Positions 54,528-64,000 of a stretch of DNA of 64,000 nt are shown here, one piece after another. Origin of the DNA: Prosapia bicincta (taxonomy: Eukaryota > Arthropoda > Insecta > Hemiptera > Cercopidae); assembly GCA_036971475.1 (NCBI GenBank), contig JBAIZL010000006.1, positions 2,981,001 to 3,045,000 of the forward strand. Reading direction: 5' to 3'. A program made the position numbers and the translations under genes. The notes under the pieces are model-generated. The model saw only the letters and a program-made list of their open reading frames with translations, ran no database searches and was not told the origin of the DNA. Numbering within the stretch: the stretch's first letter is position 1; the number at the start of each line of letters is the position of its first letter.

Positions 54528-55375
54528 CAGTAAACTCCCGATTATCCGTGGAATAGGGTAGCCCCGCAACGCCGGATAACAAATTCCCCAGATAATCCGC
54601 TATGAACAAAGAATACGCAAAACGATCGATAATCGATTATTATACCATAAGTTACACAAATAATGACCCCGGTTAATGCAATTCACAAATAATCTTCAGA
54701 GGACAAAATAAATACAGAAAATAATTTAAAATGTTGATGTATTTGACAGATTATAACATGTACATTTATATGTCTAACTATTACGTACATAAGTATATGT
54801 CAAAAGTAAGTATGTATGTAGATATGTAATTTCCTTTACACATAATACTTTCACTTTCTAACAAAAAAAATCTGTCACTTTCGTCTGTTTTTTGTGAGCA
54901 TTGATTTAGCTTTAATGTGCGATCTAAGTTTCTTGAGAACCATTTTGTCGCACAGTGTCTACTTGTGTCACGTGTCTCACAAAGCCATAAAGATCGATAA
55001 TGTATATGACAGACATGGATAATGCATATGTCACGTCCTAGACTATTTATAGCCGAGATTAGCTGATATTTGTTTACAATCTTATGATACACATTAGGTT
55101 TTCGGGTGTCCAAGCATTTTGTCATTGTCTCTTATATACAGTAGTCTGCTCGCCCCTTTTATTTCGCTGACCCGCATCAGGATGCTTCCCTTTCAATGTA
55201 AAAATTACTACGTACATATTTACATATATATACCCTTCATCTTAACTTCTATTAAGCCTTATATGTATTTACGTCGTAATTCACCGTTTGGAAATTTAAA
55301 CACATGAATCTGATTGGAATAAAAATTGGATATCTGTAAAACAATGGCAGACCCCGGATAATCCAGAGTTTACTG
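54528..55375 (-). mobile_element. Pogo/Tigger-like element, copy 2
   Basis: The termini are CAGTAAACTCCCGATTATCC and, inverted, CAGTAAACTCTGGATTATCC, with TA on both sides (54526-54527 and 55376-55377). It is 848 bp and nearly identical over long stretches to 26112-26996 in the opposite orientation, including the MTKCLDTRKPNVYHKI frame at 55125-54781. The shared frame diverges near its end (copy 1 KQAKVAEFF, copy 2 KTDESDRFF) through small indels. The catalytic core is absent. Confidence 0.8.
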
Positions 55376-55718
55376 TATATTAAACTGAATTATATTAAAG
55401 GGATAGAATCAAGTTATGAATATAAACTTTAACATGATCTGGGATATGGAGAAGGGCCAGTGAATAGAAAGTAGATAGAAGTAGGGTTATACAATAGAAA
55501 GTGAGTTATAGTGAGACGAAATCCATTACGCCTTCATGCAGTGAAAAAGGATAAGAAAAGAGGTCATATAAAGTCTAAGGAAAGGAAAGACCTTCTTTTT
55601 TCATACATATTCTGTTTCTTTATTTAACATGTTGACTGGCTTGGCACAAGTGTGTTGTCATAGTCAGATTCTTCTGTATGGGGAATGATGACCGGTTGTT
55701 ATCAGTTCATTCTTTTAT

Positions 55719-57212
55719 TTAACCATTTCGATCCCAGGACGTTTTGCTTGGGTATCTGCTCCAGTCCCGGCCATGATTTATTGAAACTGTAGTGCTTTTT
55801 TTAAAAGATAATGGAAACGTATTTTTTGATATTAAACCCATCAACATTTATATAACAAAACTGGATTTGGGATTTAAAACTGACAAAGGGAGTGCAGATG
55901 AGGATTTGAGTAGTAATATTGTCAATTTAAACAGCAAGCAGTTGTCAGTGCGGTTTGACAACTTACATATGACAACTGCAAGCCCACGTATAATCTAAGC
56001 CCATGTTATACCATATTAAAACTTTTTAAAAGAACTAAACCAAAAAGAGAAGATCTTATAGTTCATGGAGATAAATAAACAAAATTCATTGCAGAATGAA
56101 GGCAGAATTTCTAAGTACAGGGAAAACATTAAAAAATTAAATCAATAAGGGAAACCAGTGAATCAACCAATATGGGTAAAATTGGATCTATCTCTAAATA
56201 CAATTAAACTATTCTTTTGTGAACCAACAACTTCTTATAGATTAATCCATAAATTAGGTAACTTAGTTCTTTAGAAATATCTAGATTTTTTTCATAAATG
56301 TTTGCAAGATATGGTAAAAATTACAGTTTTTAAAGAAGAAAGTTAAACAAGCGTAAGTGGAATCGACTCAATGGAGAGCTCACTGAATGAAAACCTTCTA
56401 TTACTAGGAAAAAACAAAGAGCAGTCTAGTTCAGAAGGTTAAAGCACTTTTGCATAGCCTCAACTCTCCCCTTACTACTCGACACAATGGGCTAGATCTT
56501 CGTAGCCATAGACAATAAGGTGCCTCAAGGGCAACCTTGGGAGATACGTCTATAGTTGATTGCCTTGAAGTTTAACAAGATATATATGTAAAATATATAT
56601 TGTGTAAAAAGGAAACTGTCAATTTCAAACATTATGTAGAGAACCTAAAAATGTGCTTTTAGGAATACTTAAATTGAATGATTACTCTTTTGAACATAAA
56701 ATAGAAATTTACGTTATATTTAGTTGAAATAATTAAATTTTTCACTGCGTAATATTTTACCTCTTATACCCATGTGAGCAGTTTGTATTTTTGCAACAAT
56801 TGCCATATTGAAACCTGGTTGGAGGGAAGATTTCTAAATATATTTCCTGTGTTTATTGAACAATTAAACATTATGAGAATAAAATTGAAATATAATTTAC
56901 AACCTTAAATTATGTAGCATAAATTATTTGATATTAACTTTAATTTTGGTATGTAATTATACTTATAAAACATTAAAACTCAACGACAAAGAGAAATAAG
57001 GTTTTAGGTTGACTTAAAATTCGATTGTTGGCTTGCAACAAAAATTCATATAAATGAACCTCAATGTGTGAAGAGAAAGAAGGTAAACTAAAAAAATAAC
57101 CTTTAATGTAAATTTCTACAAAGCTATTAGTGGCAATGGCAGAAAAAAGTTTTTGTCTTAACATAAAAGTCTTGGTATGTCATGACTCATGGCTGCAGCG
57201 TCAATGTGTTAA
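55719..57212. mobile_element. Possible piggyBac-type element with TTAA ends
   Basis: TTAACCATTTCGATCCCAGG at 55719 and GGCTGCAGCGTCAATGTGTTAA at 57191-57212 face each other and both abut TTAA, the piggyBac target. The ends are only loosely alike. A 68-codon plus frame at 55792-55998 (KLDLGFKTDKGSADED) has no recognised domain. The pairing of the two ends is tentative. Confidence 0.3.
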
Positions 57213-57896
57213 AGTAAAAAAGAAATCAATAGTAATGGAGCAGTTATATCTAAGAGTAAAACAAATTTCATATGGCATTATGTAACACATTCTTACAATA
57301 AAAAATTCTAGTAAAAATTAAAAAAAAAATAACTTACCTTCATTTTTCAAAAATTTCAAATTACGTATGTTAACAATGTAAATTCTTGCAGTTAGTGTGT
57401 GCTAATTTTTTTTTAACCAAACTTGTTAAAATTAAAAGAGAATTAGAATCATCAAAATTTTAATTATAAACATATAAGAATAAATTTAAACATTTTTAGT
57501 TTGTAGAAATTTATGAAGCCAAAGGTTAGTAGTGACAAGGTTAAAGGTGAAATAATATATTAAAATTTTTTTTAATGTATCACGTTTTAAAAATGGACTG
57601 AAAAGTATAACATAATTTTTCATTGGCCTTTTACAATTTTGAGGGAGAATTATTAGTGGCTCAGGATATACTTGGAGAGAAAAACATGGAGCGCAGCTAG
57701 TAAATAATGAAAATAGACAATCTGGATGAATTCACAGCTGATTTCAATGAATTGGAAATGGGACTCACTGTAATTTTATTCATTTACTCTTCCTTATCAC
57801 AATGAATGCGGCAATGTTTTATAGTTGCACATCAAAATTGCTGAAAAAATATTAATGATTACTTGCATTGAAAATATTGTTGATGGACCTAATATA

Positions 57897-58095
57897 TCAT
57901 CTGAAGTTGGCTAGGCACTCATTCTCGTCAGTTTTAGTGACATCATTTCCGGTACGTTCATGTACGTACTTCACCGATGGTGCCGGTTCTCGTATCTCAG
58001 GTGATGGTTGTTGATTGTCTAACTGTTGAGTTTCTCTCTCAATTGTTGCTGGATACTGACAAACCTTTTTTCCAGTCAAACACTTAGTTATAGTA
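57897..58095 (-). other. Coding-like stretch of unknown origin
   Basis: The minus frame reads KCLTGKKVCQYPATIERETQ, QLDNQQPSPEIREPAPSVKY and VHERTGNDVTKTDENECLAN before a stop at 57897. Its balanced, polar composition in an otherwise very AT-rich region argues for past selection. It lies about 220 bp downstream of the piggyBac remnant on the same strand and may belong to it. A host exon is possible, but not an otopetrin exon whose position makes sense. Not recognised. Confidence 0.3.
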
Positions 58096-58316
58096 ATAGA
58101 AAAAGTACCATAAAAAAATTTAAGTACCTACAACCCTTCCTGCTGCCATTTACAATGTTTCTCAAGGATAAAAATAAGTTTACACACAACGTCAATAAGT
58201 AATTCATATCTAAATAGTTCTAACACAGTGTTTATAATAATTTGAAAAAAATATCAAAATATAGTATTTACTATATACACTCCCCCCCCCCCCCCCCGTC
58301 ATTTTAATATTCAGCT

Positions 58317-59236
58317 TTAGTCATCCATGTCCTCGTGAAATTTGTCGAAACATTGCAGTTCACACAGTCCTGGTTTATCAGGACACACGGCACAAATGTA
58401 GGCGGTTAGTTTCCTTTTGCCTTCTTTTACACAAACTTGGCGTCCATTTGCTTTCCTTTTGTTATTCTTTGAGAGCCAGTGTACGTTGTTTGGGAACCTA
58501 GTCCTGGCTGGTAGAAGTCCTTTAATGACTTTGAGATGGAAATCATACACGCTCAGTTTATTTTGGTGTGAAGCAATAGTCTCAAAAAATTCTAATTTCG
58601 GCCAAAGTCACGTCTTTCCAATTTGTGAATCGTGACTTGACAGTGTTTTGTGGACCAGAAAAAAATTCCAAGGCATATCGGTTTGCCTCAGCAATAATTG
58701 TCTCTAAGAAGATAACGTCTATCAATAAATTAAACCAATCAGTTGGAGTATTGTTACCGGGAATTGGCACCCTAAGTCCAGAATCTCCTGTGAAACTATC
58801 AAGCCGGTGGTGCCAAGTATCACCATGTTGGAGATACCTCATCGTCATGGTCGGAGCTGTTAGAGCTATCCTCGGAGCTATTTTCGTTGTCAGAGTAAAA
58901 ATGTTCCAATAATTCAACGTCATTATCCATATTCATTGTACAAAATATATTAAACACAACTATAACATACTTCAAGTAACACTAATACGATAATACAGTC
59001 CCCAATCTGACAGCAATGGTTAACAAAAAACAAAATGCACCAAAATGTTCACAAAGACTGACACAGTAACTGATAAGCGATGCACTGTTTAGCCGGCAAC
59101 GGCTAACCTCACACTGAACTAATGAATTAAGAGTGGACGTGAGGGGTGTATCGACTCTAGATAGGCAATGAATGCCTATCACCTCGGGCACCAGTAAGGC
59201 AAGGACATTCATGCACGCCCACTGGACTCATTGTGT
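58317..59236 (-). mobile_element. piggyBac element with internal deletion
   Basis: From TTAACACAATGAGTCCAGTG at 59236 inward on the minus strand comes an acidic N-terminus, MNMDNDVELLEHFYSDNENS (from 58936). After a frameshift follows the start of the transposase core: NTPTDWFNLLIDVIFLETII, AEANRYALEFF and RFTNWKDVTLAEIRIF. The frame then jumps to the C-terminus: YDFHLKVIKGLL, VCVKEGKRKLTAYICAVCPD and KPGLCELQCFDKFHE, the cysteine-rich DNA-binding domain, stopping at 58317. The whole catalytic DDD region between is deleted. The left terminus was not identified. A poly-C run lies at 58281-58297. Confidence 0.8.
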
Positions 59237-59544
59237 TAACTGAGTGCATCATGAATTGCCTGTGCTCCACTATTTCTCTTCAAATATTACAAACATAAAC
59301 ATAGCCACTAATACTTCTCCCTAAAAATTGTAGAAGGAGCATGAGAAATTATTTCATACTTTTTAATCCGTTTTAACAATGTGGTCTATTAACAAATTTT
59401 TTAAAAATAATTTATTATTTTCTGTTTTTTAGTCTTATGTCTGGGTAAAAAATTTTAATCGATTTTGTATATGTTAATGAATAATAGGCACATTTGTACA
59501 TAAGCAAATCTGATTTGTATAAACAAATAATGTTTAAACAAACT

Positions 59545-59880
59545 TAAAGCGAGTGGATGTTACTTCGTCATCTAGTCCTGACGTGTACGTAAAATTTCAA
59601 GTTTGTAGTGGGTCAATAAAATTTAATTTGTTTAAACAATCTTGTGGACAAGGAACAGAAGGAATATCAGGTTATTATTTAGTTCTGACATATAATTCAA
59701 AAAATTTCAGTCTCTAGATCATCTTCCAAATTTGATTTAATTAAAGAAATGTAAACCGAGTGAACATTGCATTGTCATCTAATTGTGACCTATGATAAAA
59801 ATTTCAGGTCTTTAGTTCATCAGGAAAATAGTTTAAACTCAATTGCAAAATTCCACCCAGACAGACAGACAGATATGACG
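59545..59880 (+). repeat. Three diverged copies of a repeat of roughly 100-120 bp, ending in (CAGA)n
   Basis: The motif order 'GAGTG...TTCGTCATCTAGT...TGAC...AAAATTTCAAG...TAGT...TCA...TTTAA' appears three times (about 59550, 59660 and 59758), followed by CCACCCAGACAGACAGACAG at 59859. This resembles the tail of a retroposon. The family is not identified. Confidence 0.4.
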
Positions 59881-60098
59881 GACACCAAACTAATAAAAAT
59901 GTGGTCCTATTATTATAACTTAATGTGCAAATACTAAAAAAAATTTAAAAAATATGAAACCAAGTAAACTTTTCAGACACTTGTTTTGGAAAAGCACCAT
60001 AGAAAAGAAGTATATCTTTGACTACATCTATATTTTGAGACGTGGCATATATTACAATTATATTTAGAAACTCTTTAAAATGGTGTCTTCCCATTGTA

Positions 60099-61447
60099 CA
60101 GTACCACTCAAATTAATTGGAACACACAGAGAATTTCACTCTTTTCATCATGCGACAGTTGGCATCACTGCTAGAGTGCTTTGATTTTTTTTAATACAAC
60201 CTAACCTCATAAACAATTAGTGCACAAGTGATTCTTTGTGCTTCACACATTTTCAGTGAAGTATTCTTAGTTTTTATTATTGTTGCAAGTTTGTGTGTTT
60301 GTTTAACAAACTTATTTTAGTTTTACAATAACTCAATTGATGGATACCACACCTAGAAAACGTAGCAAGATTATTATGCTATATCAGTATGGAAGTACGT
60401 CTCAGAGGAAGATAGCTGAAGAATGTAAGGTAGGCCTAGCTACTGTTAACCGATTTGTTAAGCAATTTAATGAAACTGGCTCCTTTTCTGCTAACAGAAT
60501 AGGAAATTGTGGTCGTAAAAGAAAAACCCCACCTCAAACTGACCGCCAATTAATTAGGAATAGTAAGATCAACCCTAGGTTGTCGGCTGTAGATTTGGCA
60601 CGAGAAATTAACAAAAATGGAGTTAATATTCATGTTAGTACTGTTAAAAGAAGGTTGACAGAAGTTGGGCGAAAAGCTTACTGACCAAAGAAAAAGCAGC
60701 TTCTTACTGTGGCAATGAAGAAGAAACGCTTGCAGTGGGCTATAACTTACAAAAAGTTCTCTGTTGAACAGTGGAAAAACGTTTTCTCTGATGAAACACA
60801 TTTTTTGTTCAGGGACATAAAGTTAACTTTGTCTGCAGAAGTGGGAATGAAGCTGAGACATCAGCTTACATCCTTCAACAACCCAAACATCCACCTAAAA
60901 AATGTTTTGGGGCTGTATGTCCTATAATGGTCCAGGGCCATTAGTTCCAATTGAAGGTATGATGAACTCAGACAAATATATTACTTTATTACAAAGAAGA
61001 GTTGTCCCACTCCTTTTGCAAATGTTTCCAAAAGCCAATGGGATTTTTCAATAAGACTCGGCTCCATGCCATATATCTAAAAAATGCAAGGAATTTTTTC
61101 TGAGAACAAAGTAAAAGTTCTGGAATGGCCTGGTAATTCACCCGATTAAAACCCAATCGAAAATCTATGGGTTATTTGTAAAAAAAGGATTGCTAAAAAA
61201 GATTGTACAACAAAAACATCCATGATTACTATTGTAATCAAAATATGGTACCATGATGACGAAATTAAAAATATATGCAAAAAACTCATAGAATCAATGC
61301 CAAAACGATGTGAAGAGGTTATAAAAAAACAAAGGAGGACATATTAATTATTAGGGAGCTGTTTGTAATTTTTGTGGTCAATAAATTGTGTTTCATTTAA
61401 GAATCGTAGTCATTTACCTGGTGTTCCAATTAATTTGAGCGGTACTG
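60099..61447 (+). mobile_element. Tc1-family transposon, complete ends, dead transposase
   Basis: The ends are CAGTACCACTCAAATTAATT (60099) and, inverted, CAGTACCGCTCAAATTAATT (to 61447), each continuing GGAACAC. TA flanks both sides (60097-60098 and 61448-61449). The 1349-bp length and single plus-strand transposase are typical of Tc1. The ends are well preserved apart from one or two differences, so the insertion is moderately recent. Confidence 0.9.
60337..61346 (+). pseudogene. Tc1 transposase with several stops and frameshifts
   Basis: The N-terminus has the paired-like DNA-binding domain: RSKIIMLYQYGSTSQRKIAE, GLATVNRFVKQFNETG and a GRKRKTP linker, then a second helix-turn-helix with INPRLSAVDLAREINKNGVN. 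A TGA at 60682 follows GRKAY, where an arginine codon CGA is usual. The same frame continues RLQWAITYKKFSVEQWKNVF, SDETHFLF (first catalytic aspartate), then shifts to GCMSYNGPGPLVPIEG, FQ-stop-DSAPCH (second aspartate) and NPIENLW (glutamate). All three catalytic residues are still readable, but at least three disruptions make it inactive. Confidence 0.88.
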
Positions 61448-61449
61448 TA

Positions 61450-63285
61450 GTTTTTACATTGATTAATTAACGAAATAGAAAATTTAATTTAAAATACTGT
61501 ATTTAAAACTAAGACAAATTCTATAATGTATGATGTGATTTTAATTATCTATAACTTTTACTAATACAAATTGTAGCAAAATTAGATATTCATATTTGTT
61601 GATTCCATCTTCATGCGTGCTACTAGTTTTTAACTAAAACACTTGCAAATAAGTAACATAAAGTAAGCAACATACAAATAGCATATTTACAAGTGTTTTA
61701 AACTTGATATTTGTTAGGCTACTTTTAATTAAAGCAAAAAGCATTACAGTTCTACCCTGGTATATAGTTTGTAATCTAACATTTAAAGTTAAATAGGTAA
61801 CATTTAAATACAACATGTAGCATAAATTTATTATTCTGAGGCAGAGATTCATATCTGATTGTTTTTAGCGTAAAACTCTTTACTGTGTTTATTGGCTACA
61901 ACCGTAATTCAACCTCTCACAAGTAGCTATAAGCATCACATCTTTGGTAATGTGAGTTTTAAAAATTATTAACGTTTCAGTAAATTATTTACAGAATGAA
62001 TTTCAACAGCTATTAAAGTAATCTAATAATGTAAAATAAGGGACCAAAAACTCTTACATTTAAGTTCAAAGTTTTTTATTTTATTGAAAAAGTTCCTTAT
62101 TATCTTTAAATGACCCAAATATTTATAAGGGGCTTATTTAAATAAATTTAGGACTCTTTGAGTGTTTCAAATAAGACCACAAAAATTTACAAGAACAAAC
62201 ATTTAGCCAGTTTTATAAAATGCCTAGATCGGTACCATTTCTTTATCATCCCAATCACTCATGTCATTTTTTTCCCGTTCATTTTACAGATCTCACGATG
62301 AATGTCATGCCTTTAACATTATGAAAACATAGCACACTGCATATTTCACAGTCGGTGGCATTTTAAATACACATAAGCCACCTTTAACAGTGACTAATGG
62401 ATCCAAAATGGCAGATGTGGCTTGCCAACAGATATCGGCATACAGTGTGCATGGGTCGATTGCTGACTGCAGCTTTAAAGCAGTGGAATCCCAAAATGGT
62501 ATTTACTTTAAAAAAAACCTATTTTATTAACTAACACCAACAACAATGCATTTTAAAAACAAAGTCGTTATCATAGGTGTGTAGTTATAATCACTGATTA
62601 TAATGATGACTTTGTCATTGAAGCATGTATGAGAAAATATATTTATTAATTTTGATCTGATGTTTGTTATTGTTTAATTATAAAATGTTCTTAAAAATTA
62701 TCAGCAACTTTGTCTTTTTATTAGTTATATGTTCACAGACACTGAAATATCTTTCAGACACTGAATACTTTGACATATAAAACTATAGTTAAACATGTTC
62801 GTTGTTCAACATTTCCATTTATTAATTTATGTTTGAACTTGTACATGCAATATTAAACAATGAAATTAACAATAAGCCAAAGAACACAATACAAGGCGCT
62901 AATAAAATAATTACAAAATTCTTTCAGCCATAATCAGAGTAGAATAACTACAATGAAGTAACAAAACTACTTCTTTAATCTGCATAAACATTATACATGA
63001 AACTGTAAACATTTTATTTATGAAATTAATAAAGTTACAATACGTAACTTTATTGGAATGAATTTAGAATTGCATGGTTAAAATTTTATTGGTGTATAGT
63101 GCACGTTAGCTAAACTTCAGCAGTAAAGTATTACATAAGATATAATTATTTGTTTTAACAAAATGTTTTTTAGTTTTTATAGATTTTAATATGCCATAAA
63201 ATCTTTTAACCATTAAGGTGAGTTTGAAATTATTTTTGAAATATTTTAAATAGCTAAAAACTTTTATTCCAGTCTCAGAAAATAT
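61450..63285. other. AT-rich DNA with one G+C-richer patch
   Basis: No supported gene. At 62230-62500 the sequence is richer in G+C and CpG and contains a local inverted pair (GTGGCATTTTAAATACACAT and AAGCCACCTTTAA). It could be the end of a DNA transposon and was not classified. I looked for the missing otopetrin exons here and found none. Confidence 0.35.
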
Positions 63286-63288
63286 TCT

Positions 63289-63800
63289 ATACCCTGCCTC
63301 AGACTAGGCTGAAGCAAGCCAGGTAGCTGGGAGGTTAGGAATTGTTCGGTTGTTGAATAGGGGCACACCGGAGAGTTCATCCATTAATCAAGCATTGCCG
63401 ACTACTCCAATTAAAAACATTAATCTAATTATATGAGGAAAACATTGATACGTTTTTTTTTATTAATTATTAAATAAACAATTCGGTGTTTGTCTCATGT
63501 TAATCAGTCGACCTTAATTGTGATTACCAGATACACTTTGGCAATTAAAATTTGTAATAAGTTTCAGTTATAACACTTCAAACCAACCGATTAGTATGAG
63601 AAAAATACGCTATTGTTTGTTTAATAAAAATTAAGAAAACAGGATCAAAAATTCTTTTCATATAATGAGTATATATTAGATTAATGTTTTTAAGTGGAGT
63701 AATCGGCGATGCTACATTAATGGGATATACTTGCCGGAGTGTCCCAGCCTCAGAGTTCTTAATCCCCCAGTTACCTGGCTTGCTGAAAAGGGTGTAGTAT
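63289..63800. repeat. Inverted-repeat element of about 510 bp
   Basis: The left arm (63289-63425: AAGCAAGCCAGGTAGCTGGG, CCGACTACTCCAATTAAAAA, ATTAATCTAAT) returns inverted at about 63675-63800 (AGATTAATGTTTTTAAGTGG, AGTAATCGGCGATGC, CCAGTTACCTGGCTTGC). The arms are about 120 bp and moderately diverged, with an AT-rich centre. No coding frame and no hammerhead core were seen. Confidence 0.75.
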
Positions 63801-64000
63801 TGTTATTTTCTTTAATATAATATGAATAAATTTTGACTGATGTATAATAAAATATTTTTGAGTTACATTAAATAAGTTTGATCTAAGAATTAAATATTGT
63901 TGAAACTACTATTTTTTGCAGAAGCTGACAATTAAAATAGTCACTAAGTTTTGAAAAGTTTATATATTTTTAAATTAATTTGTAAATAAAAATATTCTAA

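Noticed and set aside
57897..58079. N-terminal otopetrin exon
   Set aside because: The helices that must lie between this and the exon at 54411 are absent from 54412-57896, and no matching splice donor ends the frame.
58982..59212. 76-codon minus-strand frame as a separate small gene
   Set aside because: It lies in the 5' untranslated part of the piggyBac element between its terminus and the acidic N-terminus, without its own support.

Overview
This window is an AT-rich piece of an animal nuclear genome, almost certainly an arthropod and most likely an insect. The evidence is one multi-exon animal gene with GT-AG introns of 2 to 4 kb, many (TA)n microsatellites, and a mobile-element load typical of insects: Penelope-like elements, mariner, Tc1, pogo, piggyBac and hAT. 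Nothing bacterial (operons, ribosome binding sites, CRISPR) is present. A hemipteran-like host is a guess from the mix of elements.

The only host gene I can support is the 3' part of an otopetrin proton-channel gene on the minus strand. It has four coding exons at 54411-54228, 50103-49607, 45614-45400 and 43048-42775. They join in phase into 389 residues with about eight membrane segments and end at a TAG stop. The first membrane segments should lie beyond base 64000, because I found no matching exon between 54412 and 64000.

Layout. 0-5 kb: fold-back repeats and a CpG-bearing block near 3.9-4.4 kb that could be a promoter or first exon. 6.7-14 kb: repeats related to Penelope-like elements, several with hammerhead-ribozyme cores, one of them split by a hAT-like insertion. 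14.7-16.3 kb: hAT remnants. 17.7-21 kb: three palindromic elements and an unassigned coding-like block. 24-33 kb: mariner, hAT, pogo and other DNA-transposon remnants. 37-39.8 kb: a 78-bp tandem array with a 468-bp higher-order period, containing a palindromic insertion. 41-42.2 kb: a Penelope-like fragment with three hammerhead cores, between inverted ends. 42.7-54.4 kb: otopetrin, its introns filled with at least three Penelope-like elements, four inverted-repeat elements and a truncated mariner. 54.5-61.5 kb: pogo, piggyBac and Tc1 remnants. The rest is AT-rich DNA in which I see no gene.

The most unusual theme is that Penelope-derived termini occur mainly as inverted pairs (hairpins or dumbbells) carrying hammerhead motifs, sometimes on both strands. 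At least five sequence families do this here. Hammerheads in Penelope-like elements are already known; the short, ORF-less palindromic forms may be a separate non-autonomous, retrozyme-like population.
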